Source of the DNA: AC-43 sp963728855
Lineage (GTDB): Bacteria > Actinomycetota > Actinomycetes > Mycobacteriales > Micromonosporaceae
Direction: 5' to 3'
Assembly (NCBI GenBank): GCA_963728855.1
Contig: CAVSLN010000006.1
Location: 1 to 64,000, forward strand
Length of the DNA: 64,000 bases
Position numbers and translations under genes: made by a program. Below are positions 46,655 to 55,713 of the stretch, one piece after another. The stretch's first letter is position 1. Every line of letters starts with the position of its first letter. The notes under the pieces are model-generated. The model saw only the letters and a list, made by a program, of their open reading frames with translations. It searched no databases and had not been told where the DNA came from.

Positions 46655-47644
46655 ATGCCCGCCGTAACCGTGGCGAACCCGCTGGCCCTGCCGCGGATCC
46701 CGCAGCCGAACCCGCTGACCGACGCGGAGCGGCCGGTGGTCTCGGTCACCACCGCCCCCAAGGGGTACGAGGGCGAGGGCTTCCCGGTCCGGCGCGCCTT
46801 CGCCGGCGTGGACCTGCGCGCCCTGGACCCGTTCATCCACATGGATCAGATGGGCGAGGTGGAGTACGGGCCCGGTGAGCCGAAGGGCACGGCCTGGCAC
46901 CCGCACCGCGGGTTCGAGACGGTCACGTACATGATCGACGGGGAGTTCCAGCACTCCGACTCCAATGGTGGCGGGGGACTGATCTCGGGCGGCGACACCC
47001 AGTGGATGACCGCCGGCGCGGGCATCCTGCACATCGAGGTGCCGCCGGAGCACCTCGTGGCCAGCGGCGGCCTCTTCCACGGCGTCCAGCTGTGGGTCAA
47101 CCTGCCCCGTGCCCAGAAGTTCGTACCCCCGAGGTACCAGGACATCACCTCGTCCAAGGTGGCGCTGCTGCGCTCCGCCGACGGGGGTGCGCTGGTACGG
47201 GTGATCGCCGGCGAGGTCGGCGGCCACCACGGTCCCGGCGTCACGTACACGCCGATCACGCTGGTGCACGCGACCCTCGCGCCGGGCGCCTCGCTGACCC
47301 TGCCGTGGCGGCGCGACTTCAACGCCCTGGTGTACGCCCTCGGCGGCGCCGGTACGGTCGGCGCGAAGGGCCGCCCGTTCAGCGCCGGGCAGCTCGCCGT
47401 GTACGGCGACGGCGGCGCCATCACCGTGTCGGCGAACGAGCGCCAGGACTCCCGTACCCCCGCCCTGGATGTCTACATCCTCGGCGGCGAGCCGATCCGC
47501 GAGCCGGTCGTGGCCTACGGCCCGTTCGTCATGAACACCCGCGCCGAGCTGGTCCAGGCGTTCGAGGACTACCAGGCCGGCCGGCTGGGCAGCATCCCGG
47601 CCGCACACGCCGACGTCCGGGCCAGCACCCCGGACGTCGAGTAG
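46655..47644 (+). CDS. Pirin family protein (bicupin)
   Basis: This 329-residue bicupin has a strong ribosome site (GGAGG 6 nt before ATG). The metal ligands are in TAWHPHRGFETVTYMIDGEF and GDTQWMTAGAGILHIEVPPE. It is only distantly similar to the pirin at 44819, so the two are not a recent duplication. Divergent from the MarR-GNAT-pirin operon and probably derepressed with it. Confidence 0.9.
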   Translation: MPAVTVANPLALPRIPQPNPLTDAERPVVSVTTAPKGYEGEGFPVRRAFAGVDLRALDPFIHMDQMGEVEYGPGEPKGTAWHPHRGFETVTYMIDGEFQHSDSNGGGGLISGGDTQWMTAGAGILHIEVPPEHLVASGGLFHGVQLWVNLPRAQKFVPPRYQDITSSKVALLRSADGGALVRVIAGEVGGHHGPGVTYTPITLVHATLAPGASLTLPWRRDFNALVYALGGAGTVGAKGRPFSAGQLAVYGDGGAITVSANERQDSRTPALDVYILGGEPIREPVVAYGPFVMNTRAELVQAFEDYQAGRLGSIPAAHADVRASTPDVE

Positions 47645-47663
47645 GCAACCGGGTAGGCAACAA

Positions 47664-47698
47664 GCGGGCAGCGGCTCCCCCGAGGTGCCGCTGCCCGC
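47664..47698. terminator. Bidirectional terminator
   Basis: GCGGGCAGCGGC (47664-47675) and GCCGCTGCCCGC (47687-47698), perfect 12-bp stem, 11-nt loop, between the convergent pirin and MFS genes. Confidence 0.75.
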
Positions 47699-47710
47699 GT
47701 CATGCGGTCG

Positions 47711-49267
47711 TCAGCGCTGGGCGACCAGCTCGACCTCGCCGGCCGTGGCGGCGCCGTGGTGCCGGACCCGGCGGAGCAGGACCGCCGCCAGCGCGGCGGC
47801 GAGGACCAGCGTGGCGCCGCCGCCCAGCGCGGCCACGTTGAAGCCGTGGGTGAAGGCGACCCGGGCCGCGTCGAGCAGCGCGGTACTTGCCTGGCCCGGC
47901 AGGTGCGCGGCCACCGAGGCGGCCCCGCCGAGGGTGTCGTGGGCCGCGTCGCGGGCGTCGCGCGGGAGGCCGGCGGGCAGCGTACCGACGATCTCATGCC
48001 GGTAGATGGCCGCGCCGACGCTGCCGAGCAGCGCGATGCCGAGCGCGCCGCCGATCTCGTTGGCGGTCTCGGACAGCGCGGACGCGGCGCCGGCCCGCTC
48101 CGGCGGCGCCGTGGCCAGGATGAGGTCCGCGGTGAGCGTGACCGCCGCGACCACCCCGATCGCCATCAGCGTCGCGCCCAGGAGCAGGAACACCAGGGAC
48201 GAGTGGGCGGTGAGCCGGGTGAGCACGGCCAGCCCGGCCGCGCCGACCAGGAAGCCACCGGCGATGAGGTACGCCGGCCGGACCGCGCCCGCCAGCGCGC
48301 CCACGACCGCCGCCGCGCCGGCCACCGCGACGGTGGTGGGTAGCGACCACAGGGCCGCGCCGAGCGGGCTCAGGCCGAGCACCAGCTGCAGGTACTGGGT
48401 GGTGAACAGGGCGTACCCGACGAGCGCGAACATCGCGAGCACATTGACCAAAACCGATACTCCGAAGCTGCGGTGCCGGAACAGCCGTACGTCGACCATC
48501 GGGTCCGGCCGGCGCAGCTGGCGGCGGATGAAGAGCGCGCCGACGATCAGGCCGGCTGCCATGGTGAGCCCGGGTACCCAGCCGAACCCGTCCTGGGCCG
48601 CCTGCTTGATCCCGTAGATGACCGGTAGCACCGCGGCCAGCGACAGCGCCGCGCTCACCAGGTCGAACCGGCCCGGCTTCGGGTCGCGCGACTCTGGCAG
48701 CAGGAGTGGCCCGAGGACGAGCAGCAACACCATGACCGGCACGTTGATGAGGAACACCGATCCCCACCAGAAGTGGCCGAGCAGGACGCCGCTGACCAGC
48801 GGACCGAGTGCCGTACCGCTGGAGAAGACCGCGGTCCAGGTGGCGATCGCGGCGCGGCGCTGCTTCGGGTCGTGGAACATGTTCCGGACGAGGGCGAGGG
48901 TGGACGGCATCAGGGTCGCGCCGGCGATGCCGAGCACCGCGCGGGCGGCGACGAGCCCGGCCGCGCTCTGCGCGTAGGCCGACAGCACCGAGGCCGCCCC
49001 GAAGGCGCCGGCGCCGACCAGCAGCATGAGCCGCCGGCCGATCCGGTCGGCGAGGGTACCCATGGTGACCAGCAGCCCAGCCAGGACGAAGCCGTAGATG
49101 TCCAGGATCCACAGCAGCTCGGAGCTGCTCGGCCGCAGTGCCGCGCTGATCGCGGGGACGGCGTAGTAGAGCACCGTCATGTCCATGGAGATCAGCAGCA
49201 GCGGCAGCATCAGTACGGCCAGCCCGATCCACTCGCGCCGGCCAGCTGTCAGGGAAGCGGTAGTCAT
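47711..49267 (-). CDS. MFS transporter, DHA2-type (14 TM)
   Basis: This 518-residue membrane protein starts at ATG 49267. It has about 14 hydrophobic segments; motif A is GTLADRIGRRLMLLVGAGAF and motif C GIAGATLMPSTLALVRNMF. The D1-type segment LLISMDMTVLYYAVPAISAA is typical of the EmrB/QacA drug exporters. Substrate unknown, probably cationic or lipophilic compounds. The region upstream has TATAAG on the minus strand and a palindromic ACGTACGT (49318-49325 region), a possible regulator site. Confidence 0.88.
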   Translation of the reverse strand: MTTASLTAGRREWIGLAVLMLPLLLISMDMTVLYYAVPAISAALRPSSSELLWILDIYGFVLAGLLVTMGTLADRIGRRLMLLVGAGAFGAASVLSAYAQSAAGLVAARAVLGIAGATLMPSTLALVRNMFHDPKQRRAAIATWTAVFSSGTALGPLVSGVLLGHFWWGSVFLINVPVMVLLLVLGPLLLPESRDPKPGRFDLVSAALSLAAVLPVIYGIKQAAQDGFGWVPGLTMAAGLIVGALFIRRQLRRPDPMVDVRLFRHRSFGVSVLVNVLAMFALVGYALFTTQYLQLVLGLSPLGAALWSLPTTVAVAGAAAVVGALAGAVRPAYLIAGGFLVGAAGLAVLTRLTAHSSLVFLLLGATLMAIGVVAAVTLTADLILATAPPERAGAASALSETANEIGGALGIALLGSVGAAIYRHEIVGTLPAGLPRDARDAAHDTLGGAASVAAHLPGQASTALLDAARVAFTHGFNVAALGGGATLVLAAALAAVLLRRVRHHGAATAGEVELVAQR

Positions 49268-49436
49268 GCCAGGACCATACGCGCGTCTTATACATCTGTC
49301 TAGGACGTTCGTATGGGACGTACGTCTGACCAATGACTCACGGAGGGTATCCGGTGGGACGGCCCGGACTGGACGGGGCTTGCTATCGTCTGGCGCGGTC
49401 CGGTCGGATGTGCCTGCGTCGATGGAGGGGATCCCT

Positions 49437-50570
49437 GTGGGGCTGATGGACAAGATCCGGGGCGAGTTCATCGACATCGTCGAGTGGCTGGACGACAGCC
49501 GCGACACGATGGTGTGGCGCTTCCCCCGGTACGACAACGAGATCAAGATGGGCGCCAAGCTCGTCGTACGGGAGTCGCAGACGGCTGTCTTCGTCAACGA
49601 GGGGCAGATCGCCGACGCGTACGGGCCGGGAACGTACACCCTCGAGACGCAGAACATGCCGATCCTGTCCACCCTCAAGGGCTGGAAGTACGGCTTCCAC
49701 TCGCCGTTCAAGGCCGAGGTCTACTTCGTCAACACCCGGCTCTTCACGGACCTGAAGTGGGGCACCCAGAACCCGATCATCGTCCGGGACCCCGAGTTCG
49801 GCATGGTCCGGCTGCGCGCGTTCGGCGCGTACGCGGTCCGCGTCGTCGACGCCAGCAAGCTGCTCAAGGAACTGGTCGGCACCGACCCGCAGTTCCGCAC
49901 CGAAGAGGTGCAGGAGTTCCTGCGCCAGAACATCGTCGGTCGGCTGGGCAGCGCGCTGGCCAGCGCGCAGGTACCGATGCTCGACCTCGCCGCCCACCAG
50001 GACCAGATCGGCCAGCGGATCGCCGGCGTGCTGAGCGAGGACCTGTCCTCGGTCGGCATCGACATCCCTCGCTTCATCATCGAGAACATCTCGGTGCCGC
50101 CGGAGGTCGAAGCCGCGCTGGACAAGCGCACGCAGATGGGGATCGTCGGCAACCTCGACCAGTACACCCAGTTCCAGGCGGCGAACGCGCTGCAGGACGC
50201 GGCGAACAACCCGGGCGGCGGGGCGAGCGAGGGCGTCGGGCTGGGCCTGGGCCTGGCTGTCGGGCAGCGGATCGCCGGCTCGTTCGGCGCGCCCGCGGGC
50301 GCCGGCGCGGTGCAGCCGCCCGCCGCGGCGCCGCCGGCCGCCGGACCGCCGCCGCTACCCCCGCAGCAGCAGTGGTACCTGGGCGTCGGCGGCCAGCAGC
50401 AGGGCCCCTACGACATCGGGGCGCTGGCCGGTCAGGTGAGCGCGGGTGCGTTGACGCCCGGCACGCTCGTCTGGCGTACGGGCATGGCCCAGTGGGTACC
50501 CGCGCAGCAGGTGCCCGAGCTGGCCCAGCTCTTCGGCTCGGTACCGCCGCCGCTCCCGCCCCAGTCATGA
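49437..50570 (+). CDS. SPFH-domain protein with C-terminal GYF_2-like domain
   Basis: This 377-residue protein starts at GTG 49437 (GGAGGGG upstream). Residues 1-250 form an SPFH/stomatin-like domain of the YdjI/virion-core type, with VGLMDKIRGEFIDIVEWLDD, IVRDPEFGMVRLRAFGAYAV and SVGIDIPRFIIENISVPPEV. A proline/alanine linker follows. The C-terminal 60 residues, QWYLGVGGQQQGPYDIGALA and GTLVWRTGMAQWVPAQQVPE, form a GYF_2-like domain. These proteins gather in membrane stress patches, although no TM helix is seen here. It is followed by a zinc-ribbon protein at 92 nt, a common pairing. Confidence 0.85.
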   Translation: MGLMDKIRGEFIDIVEWLDDSRDTMVWRFPRYDNEIKMGAKLVVRESQTAVFVNEGQIADAYGPGTYTLETQNMPILSTLKGWKYGFHSPFKAEVYFVNTRLFTDLKWGTQNPIIVRDPEFGMVRLRAFGAYAVRVVDASKLLKELVGTDPQFRTEEVQEFLRQNIVGRLGSALASAQVPMLDLAAHQDQIGQRIAGVLSEDLSSVGIDIPRFIIENISVPPEVEAALDKRTQMGIVGNLDQYTQFQAANALQDAANNPGGGASEGVGLGLGLAVGQRIAGSFGAPAGAGAVQPPAAAPPAAGPPPLPPQQQWYLGVGGQQQGPYDIGALAGQVSAGALTPGTLVWRTGMAQWVPAQQVPELAQLFGSVPPPLPPQS

Positions 50571-50597
50571 GCGAGCGAAGCGAGCGAATCATGAGCT
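50566..50597 (+). repeat. GAGCGAGCGAAGCGAGCGAA intergenic repeat
   Basis: A short periodic sequence (GCGAGCGAAGCGAGCGAATC between two TCATGAGC copies) overlaps the SPFH stop codon. I recognise it as a small dispersed repeat frequent in Micromonosporaceae genomes, from memory. Confidence 0.5.
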
Positions 50598-50661
50598 CAG
50601 TGGGTCATGTGCCTCATGCGCCCGTGGAGCGCCGAACCGCCATGACAACCGGAGCGGGTGC

Positions 50662-51774
50662 ATGAGTGACGTCGCCGCCACCCCGAGCCCGGCCGCCTCG
50701 CACTCGTACCCTTGCGGTGGCTGTGGCGCCCGCGTCGAGTACGCGCCGGGCACCAACGTGCTGCGCTGCCCGTACTGCGGGTACGAGCAGCAGGTGGCCG
50801 CGGCCGACCGGCAGGTCCACGAGCACGCGATCGAGGAGCTGGCGACCCTGCCGCGCAAGCCCATCGGCAGCATCGCCCCGCACGTCTTCGTGTGCCAGAA
50901 GTGCGGCGCCCATACGCAGAGCGAGGCGCTGTCCGACCGGTGCCAGTTCTGCGGCAACCCGGTGGTCGCCGACCTCACCGCGGGCGAGCAGATCGTGCCC
51001 GAGGCGGTGCTGCCGTTCGCGGTCGACCGCAACGGCATGCGCGAGGCGCTGCGCAAGTGGGTACGGTCGCGCTGGTTCGCCCCGTCGGCGCTCAAGAAGG
51101 TGACCGAGGCCGAGACGACCAAGGGCACGTACCTGCCGCACTGGACCTACGACTCGAGGACCGTCTCCGACTACGTCGGCCAGCGCGGCGAGCACTACTA
51201 CGAGACCGAGACCTACACCGAGACCGTCGACGGGCAGAGCGTCACCCGTACCCGCCAGGTGCGCAGGACGCGCTGGTACCCGGCGAGCGGTACGGTGCAC
51301 CGCGACTTCGACGACGTCCTGGTGACCGGGACGCACCAGGTACCGACCAAGCACCTGGAGAAGCTGGACCCGTGGCCGCTCACCGACGCCGTGCCGTACC
51401 AGCCCAGCTACCTCTCCGGCTACCAGGCCCTGCGGTACGACACCGAGCCGGAGACCGGCCTGGAGACCGCGAAGTCGAAGATGGCGCCGGTGATCCGCGG
51501 GGACTGCGAGCGCGACATCGGCGGCGACGAGCAGCGGGTGCACTCGGTCGACACCAGCTACTTCGACCTCACCTTCAAGCTGATGCTGTTGCCGGTGTGG
51601 ATCGCCTGCTACCTGTACGCCGGCAAGACGTTCCAGGTGCTTGTCAACGGGCGTACCGGTGAGGTGATCGGGCAGCGGCCGTTCAGCGTCTGGAAGATCG
51701 TCGGGGCGGTGGTCGGCGGGATCCTCGCGGTCGCCGCGATCATCACCGTGATCGTGCTGCTCAAACACAGGTAG
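50662..51774 (+). CDS. Zinc-ribbon membrane-anchored protein
   Basis: This 370-residue protein has a first ribbon at residues 18-40 (CGGCGARVEYAPGTNVLRCP, YCGY) and a second at about 75-98 (VFVCQKCGAHTQSEALSDRC, QFCG). The core contains YLPHWTYDSRTVSDYVGQRG and TRTRQVRRTRWYPASGTVHR. A C-terminal TM helix (IVGAVVGGILAVAAIITVIV) follows the segment TFQVLVNGRTGEVIGQRPF. Homologues are often misnamed primosomal protein N'. They travel with SPFH/virion-core proteins, as here. Confidence 0.82.
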   Translation: MSDVAATPSPAASHSYPCGGCGARVEYAPGTNVLRCPYCGYEQQVAAADRQVHEHAIEELATLPRKPIGSIAPHVFVCQKCGAHTQSEALSDRCQFCGNPVVADLTAGEQIVPEAVLPFAVDRNGMREALRKWVRSRWFAPSALKKVTEAETTKGTYLPHWTYDSRTVSDYVGQRGEHYYETETYTETVDGQSVTRTRQVRRTRWYPASGTVHRDFDDVLVTGTHQVPTKHLEKLDPWPLTDAVPYQPSYLSGYQALRYDTEPETGLETAKSKMAPVIRGDCERDIGGDEQRVHSVDTSYFDLTFKLMLLPVWIACYLYAGKTFQVLVNGRTGEVIGQRPFSVWKIVGAVVGGILAVAAIITVIVLLKHR

Positions 51775-51900
51775 TTCGGCTCCCAAACCTTAATAATTCG
51801 CCTTCGTCTATGCATTGAGTTGGCGTACGTCTATCTGGAAGACTTCTTTATAGAGTCTTTCGGATGTACTCCCCAACCCAAGATCACAGACGGAGGATTG

Positions 51901-52842
51901 ATGAAGCGTCGCACGGTTGTCCTGGCCGGCACGGTGGTGGCCCTGGTGGCCGGTGCCGTGGCGGCCGGGACCGCGGTCAGCCAGGCGCAGACGGTACGGT
52001 CCGCGATCGTGGCCCCGCCGTCGGTGCCGCTCGGTGGCGCCCCGTACATCTACCCGGCCACCGGTGGCAAGGACCCGGTCTCGGTCATGCACTCCACCGG
52101 CGTCAAGGCGTTCACCCTGGCGTTCATCCTGGCCAAGGGTGGCTGCACCCCCGCGTGGGACGGGACCGGGTCGCTGACCGGCTCCGGCATCACGAACCGG
52201 ATCAACGCGATCCGTAACGCCGGCGGTGACGTGGTGGTGTCCTTCGGCGGCGACTCCGGCCCCAAGCTGGGCAACGCCTGCGGTAGCGCGAGCGCGCTCG
52301 CCGGCGCGTACCAGAAGGTCATCGACGCGTACAAGCTGCGCGCGATCGACATCGACCTGGAGGCTGGCGAGGTCTCGCAGGCGAGCAAGGTGCTGAACGC
52401 ACTCAAGATCACCAAGCAGAAGAACCCTAACGTCCAGATCATCATGACGCTGGGTACAGGCATCAACGGCCTCGAAGGCAAGGAGGCGAAGATCCCGGGC
52501 CAGGCGGTCTCGATGGGCGTCCCGGTCGACGTCTGGACGATCATGCCGTTCGACTTCGGCGGGCAGCAGAGGTCCGACATGGGCAAGCTCTCCGTCCAGT
52601 CCAGCGAGGGCCTGCACAAGCAGCTCAAGGCGGCCTACAGGAGCAGGACGGACGCCCAGGTGTACGCCATGCAGGGCATCTCGTCGATGAACGGGAGGAC
52701 CGACGAGGGCGAGACCGTGACGGTGGCCAACTTCAAGACCATGCTGTCGTACGCCCACCAGCACCACCTGGCCCGGTTCACCTTCTGGGAGCTCAACCGG
52801 GACGGGAACCTCCAGTACACCAAGGTGATCGGCCAGTTCTGA
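51901..52842 (+). CDS. Secreted GH18 chitinase-like protein
   Basis: This 313-residue protein has a signal peptide (MKRRTVVLAGTVVALVAGAV, AAGTAVSQAQT). The GH18 barrel shows DVVVSFGGDSG (strand 3), the catalytic DxDxE motif LRAIDIDLEAGEV at about residue 150, and VDVWTIMPFDFGG. GGAGG lies 6 nt before ATG 51901. No separate chitin-binding domain. Probably hydrolyses chitin or related polymers outside the cell. The leader (51775-51900) is AT-rich for this genome and probably holds the promoter. Confidence 0.88.
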   Translation: MKRRTVVLAGTVVALVAGAVAAGTAVSQAQTVRSAIVAPPSVPLGGAPYIYPATGGKDPVSVMHSTGVKAFTLAFILAKGGCTPAWDGTGSLTGSGITNRINAIRNAGGDVVVSFGGDSGPKLGNACGSASALAGAYQKVIDAYKLRAIDIDLEAGEVSQASKVLNALKITKQKNPNVQIIMTLGTGINGLEGKEAKIPGQAVSMGVPVDVWTIMPFDFGGQQRSDMGKLSVQSSEGLHKQLKAAYRSRTDAQVYAMQGISSMNGRTDEGETVTVANFKTMLSYAHQHHLARFTFWELNRDGNLQYTKVIGQF

Positions 52843-52853
52843 CCCGCGTTCCG

Positions 52854-52884
52854 GCACCCGCGCCCTTCGCTGGGGTGCGGGTGC
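52854..52884 (+). terminator. Terminator hairpin after GH18 gene
   Basis: GCACCCGC (52854-52861) pairs with GCGGGTGC (52877-52884) through a 15-nt loop; it overlaps the start of the next operator. Confidence 0.55.
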
Positions 52885-52900
52885 TTGAACGGTCAACTAC
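52881..52900. promoter_or_regulatory. MarR operator candidate upstream of the MarR gene
   Basis: GTGCTTGAACGGTCAACTAC shares the left half GTGCTTGAA and the TCAA..AC right half with the perfect palindrome at 54069-54088 before ribA. It lies 18 nt before the GTG, so binding would be autoregulatory. Confidence 0.6.
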
Positions 52901-52917
52901 CTGGTACCCTCCGGAAT

Positions 52918-53400
52918 GTGGAAGGCACGCGCTGGCTCACCGAGGAGCAGCAGCGGGTCTGGCGCCGGTTGGCCGCTGTCGTGGAGCTGCTGCCGGCCAG
53001 CCTCGAGGCCCAGTTGCAGCGCGACGCCGGGCTGACCCACTTCGGGTACTGGGCGCTGGCGATGCTGTCCGAGGCGCCCGGCCGTACCCTGCGGATGACC
53101 GACCTGGCCGGCCGCTCGCACGGCTCCCTGTCCCGGCTGTCCCACCTGGTCTCCCGGCTGGAGCAGCGCGGATGGGTCCGCCGGGAGCCGTCCCCCGAGG
53201 ACGGCCGGGGCAGCATCGCGGTGCTCACCGACGCCGGGTACGCGAAGCTGGTCGCCGCCGCGCCCGGGCACGTCGAGGCGGTACGGAGCCTGGTGTTCGA
53301 CGGGCTCACCAAGCGCCAGGTCGCCGAGTTGGACCGGATCTGCGTGGCCCTGCTCGGCCGGCTCGACCCGCGGGGCAGCGACACCCCGACGGTGGACTGA
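52918..53400 (+). CDS. MarR-family transcriptional regulator
   Basis: This 160-residue protein starts at GTG 52918, probably leaderless, since the likely -10 (TACCCT) ends 7 nt before it. Winged helix: LTHFGYWALAMLSEAPGRTL, RMTDLAGRSHGSLSRLSHLV and SRLEQRGWVRREPSPEDGRG. It converges on ribA with a 21-nt gap. Two similar palindromes, one before this gene and one before ribA, suggest that it represses both itself and ribA, or senses a flavin-related or redox ligand (inference). Confidence 0.87.
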   Translation: MEGTRWLTEEQQRVWRRLAAVVELLPASLEAQLQRDAGLTHFGYWALAMLSEAPGRTLRMTDLAGRSHGSLSRLSHLVSRLEQRGWVRREPSPEDGRGSIAVLTDAGYAKLVAAAPGHVEAVRSLVFDGLTKRQVAELDRICVALLGRLDPRGSDTPTVD

Positions 53401-53421
53401 GCCGCCACCTCAGGCGGAGAC

Positions 53422-54048
53422 TCAGGCGGAGAGCGGCAGCGCGATCGTGTGGCCGGTGTGGGTGACCTTGGCGCGCAGGTACCGCAGGTTGTCGGGCGAG
53501 GCGTGCACGCCGGTCGGCGCGACGGTCCGTACGTCGATACCGAGCGCGGCCAGTTGCAGCGCCTTGTCGGGGTTGTTGGTCAGCAGGTCGACCCGCTCCG
53601 CGCCGAGCGCGGTGAGCATCTGCGCGGCCGGGGTGTAGTCCCGCTCGTCGTCGGCGTGGCCCAGCGCCCGGTTCGCGGCGTAGGTGTCCAGGCCGGTGTC
53701 CTGCAGGGCGTACGCGTCGAGCTTGGCGTACAGGCCGATGCCCCGGCCCTCCTGGCGCAGGTAGAGCAGGTACCCGCCGGCCTTCGCGATGCGCTCCACG
53801 GCCTCCCGTAGCTGGGGCCCGCAGTCGCACCGCCCGGAGCCGAACACGTCGCCGGTGAGGCACTCCGAGTGCGCCCGGACCAGCGGTACGGCCGCGCTCC
53901 GGTAGTCGCCCAGCCCGAGCGCGAGGTGCTCCTTACCGTCGGCCAGGCCGGTGAACGTGAACACCTCGGCCGTCGTCGCGTACACGTCAGGGAACCGCAA
54001 CGGCACCAGCACCCGGGTGCGGATCTCGGCACCCAGCCGGGTCAGCAT
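53422..54048 (-). CDS. ribA: GTP cyclohydrolase II
   Basis: This 208-residue RibA enzyme converts GTP to the first riboflavin precursor, formate and pyrophosphate. Zinc ligands are in HSECLTGDVFGSGRCDCG (three Cys), the catalytic loop RQEGRGIGLYAKLDAYALQD and the GTP-binding end RVDLLTNNPDK. There is no DHBP synthase domain, so it is monofunctional. ATG 54048 has GGAGGGGGAA upstream. The 20-bp palindrome GTGCTTGAAGCTTCAAGCAC lies 21 nt further upstream. It is isolated from other rib genes and could serve a special purpose such as a flavin-linked stress response. Confidence 0.92.
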   Translation of the reverse strand: MLTRLGAEIRTRVLVPLRFPDVYATTAEVFTFTGLADGKEHLALGLGDYRSAAVPLVRAHSECLTGDVFGSGRCDCGPQLREAVERIAKAGGYLLYLRQEGRGIGLYAKLDAYALQDTGLDTYAANRALGHADDERDYTPAAQMLTALGAERVDLLTNNPDKALQLAALGIDVRTVAPTGVHASPDNLRYLRAKVTHTGHTIALPLSA

Positions 54049-54068
54049 GTTCTTCCCCCTCCGCCACT

Positions 54069-54088
54069 GTGCTTGAAGCTTCAAGCAC
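54069..54088. promoter_or_regulatory. Perfect 20-bp palindrome upstream of ribA
   Basis: GTGCTTGAAGCTTCAAGCAC is self-complementary and lies 21 nt before the ribA start. It matches the site at 52881, next to the MarR gene. Confidence 0.7.
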
Positions 54089-54279
54089 TACCCGACATTA
54101 GAGGAGGCAATTTGGGGGGACAAGTATTCCGTAATCCTGGTCACCCGGCCGGAGTCCTGGTCACCCGTCCGGAGGGTGGTACGCCCGGCTCGGGGGTGGT
54201 GGGCGGTGCGGATGTCGCATCGTCGCCGTCCTCGATCGGTCGATCGGTCTCCCAGCGGTCGCGGCATAGGCTTCGACCC

Positions 54280-55713
54280 ATGGGCCCGTCCGTACCGTTC
54301 TACGTCGCCGGCCGCCCGGCGACCGGTGAGACCGAGGTGGTCGTCCGGCACCCGTACGACGGGCGGCCGGTGGGCAGCACCTCCTTCGCGACCGGCGAGC
54401 AGGTGGAGTCGGGCGTCGCCGCGGCGGCGTCGGTGGCGCGCGAACTGGCCGCGCTGCCCGCGCACGTACGGGCCGGCGCCCTCGACCATGTGTCCCGGCG
54501 CCTCACCGAACGGGCCGACGAGGTCGCCCGGCTCATCACGGCCGAGAACGGCAAGCCGCTGAAGTGGGCGCGGGCCGAGGTAGGCCGGGCCGCCTCGACG
54601 TTCCGGTGGGCCGCCGAGGAGGCCCGGCGGGACTCCGGTGCGCTGCAACGGCTGGACACCGACCCGGGCGGGGTCGGCCGGCTGGCCGTGGTCCGGCGGG
54701 TACCGCGCGGGCCCGTACTGGGGATCAGCCCGTTCAACTTCCCGCTGAACCTGGTCGCGCACAAGGTCGCCCCGGCGGTCGCGGTCGGTACCCCGATCGT
54801 GCTGAAGCCGGCGCCGGCCACTCCGCTGTCCGCGCTCCTGCTCGGCGAGCTCCTGGCCGAGACCCCGCTGCCGGCCGGCGCCTTCTCGGTGCTGCCCGTA
54901 CCGAACGAGCGGGCCGGTGAGCTGGTGGCCGACCCGCGCCTGCCGGTGGTGTCGTTCACCGGATCGGGCCCGGTCGGCTGGGGGATCCGGGACGCCGTAC
55001 CGCGCAAGCACGTCACGCTGGAGCTGGGCGGCAACGCGGGAGTGGTGGTGTGCGCGGACTGGCCCGACCTCCGGTACGCGGCCGCCCGGATCGCCACCTT
55101 CGCCAACTACCAGGGCGGGCAGAGCTGCATCGCGGTGCAGCGGGTGTACGTGCACGAGGCGCACTACGACCGGATGGTCGAGCTGGTCACGAGCCAGGTC
55201 GAGGCGCTGCGTACGGGCGACCCGTACGACGAGGCGACCGACGTCGGGCCGATGATCAGCGAGGCCGCGGCCGTACGGGTCGAGGAGTGGGTCGCCGAAG
55301 CCGTGGCGGCCGGTGCGAAGGTGCGTACCGGCGGGGTACGGTCCGGCACGACCTACGCCGCGACCGTGCTCACCGACGTGCCGCCCGACGCCAGGGTGTA
55401 CGCCGACGAGGTCTTCGGGCCGGTACTCGTCCTCGCCCCGGTGCCGTCGGACGAGGCGGGACTGGCCGCGGTCAACGACTCCGCGTACGGGCTGCAGGCC
55501 GGGGTCTTCACCCGCGACGTGCGCACCGCGTTCCTCGCCCACCGCACGCTGGAGGTGGGCGGCGTGATCGTCGGCGACGTGCCCAGCTACCGGGCCGACC
55601 AGATGCCGTACGGCGGCGTGAAGGGCAGTGGCGTCGGGCGCGAGGGGCTGCGCAGCGCGATGGACGACTACACCGAGCCGCGGGTGATGGTACTCACCAA
55701 CATCGATCTCTAG
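54280..55713 (+). CDS. Aldehyde dehydrogenase family protein
   Basis: This 477-residue NAD(P)-dependent aldehyde dehydrogenase shows LGISPFNFPLNLVAHKVAPA (cofactor-binding region), VSFTGSGPVGWGI, the general-base Glu in HVTLELGGNAGVVV and the nucleophile Cys in YQGGQSCIAVQRVYV, then DEVFGPVLVLAP and GGVKGSGVGREG. All catalytic residues are present. ATG 54280 is probably leaderless, with GGCATAGGCT a few bases before. Substrate unknown (relatives are lactaldehyde/succinate-semialdehyde types). It is divergent from ribA. Confidence 0.9.
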   Translation: MGPSVPFYVAGRPATGETEVVVRHPYDGRPVGSTSFATGEQVESGVAAAASVARELAALPAHVRAGALDHVSRRLTERADEVARLITAENGKPLKWARAEVGRAASTFRWAAEEARRDSGALQRLDTDPGGVGRLAVVRRVPRGPVLGISPFNFPLNLVAHKVAPAVAVGTPIVLKPAPATPLSALLLGELLAETPLPAGAFSVLPVPNERAGELVADPRLPVVSFTGSGPVGWGIRDAVPRKHVTLELGGNAGVVVCADWPDLRYAAARIATFANYQGGQSCIAVQRVYVHEAHYDRMVELVTSQVEALRTGDPYDEATDVGPMISEAAAVRVEEWVAEAVAAGAKVRTGGVRSGTTYAATVLTDVPPDARVYADEVFGPVLVLAPVPSDEAGLAAVNDSAYGLQAGVFTRDVRTAFLAHRTLEVGGVIVGDVPSYRADQMPYGGVKGSGVGREGLRSAMDDYTEPRVMVLTNIDL

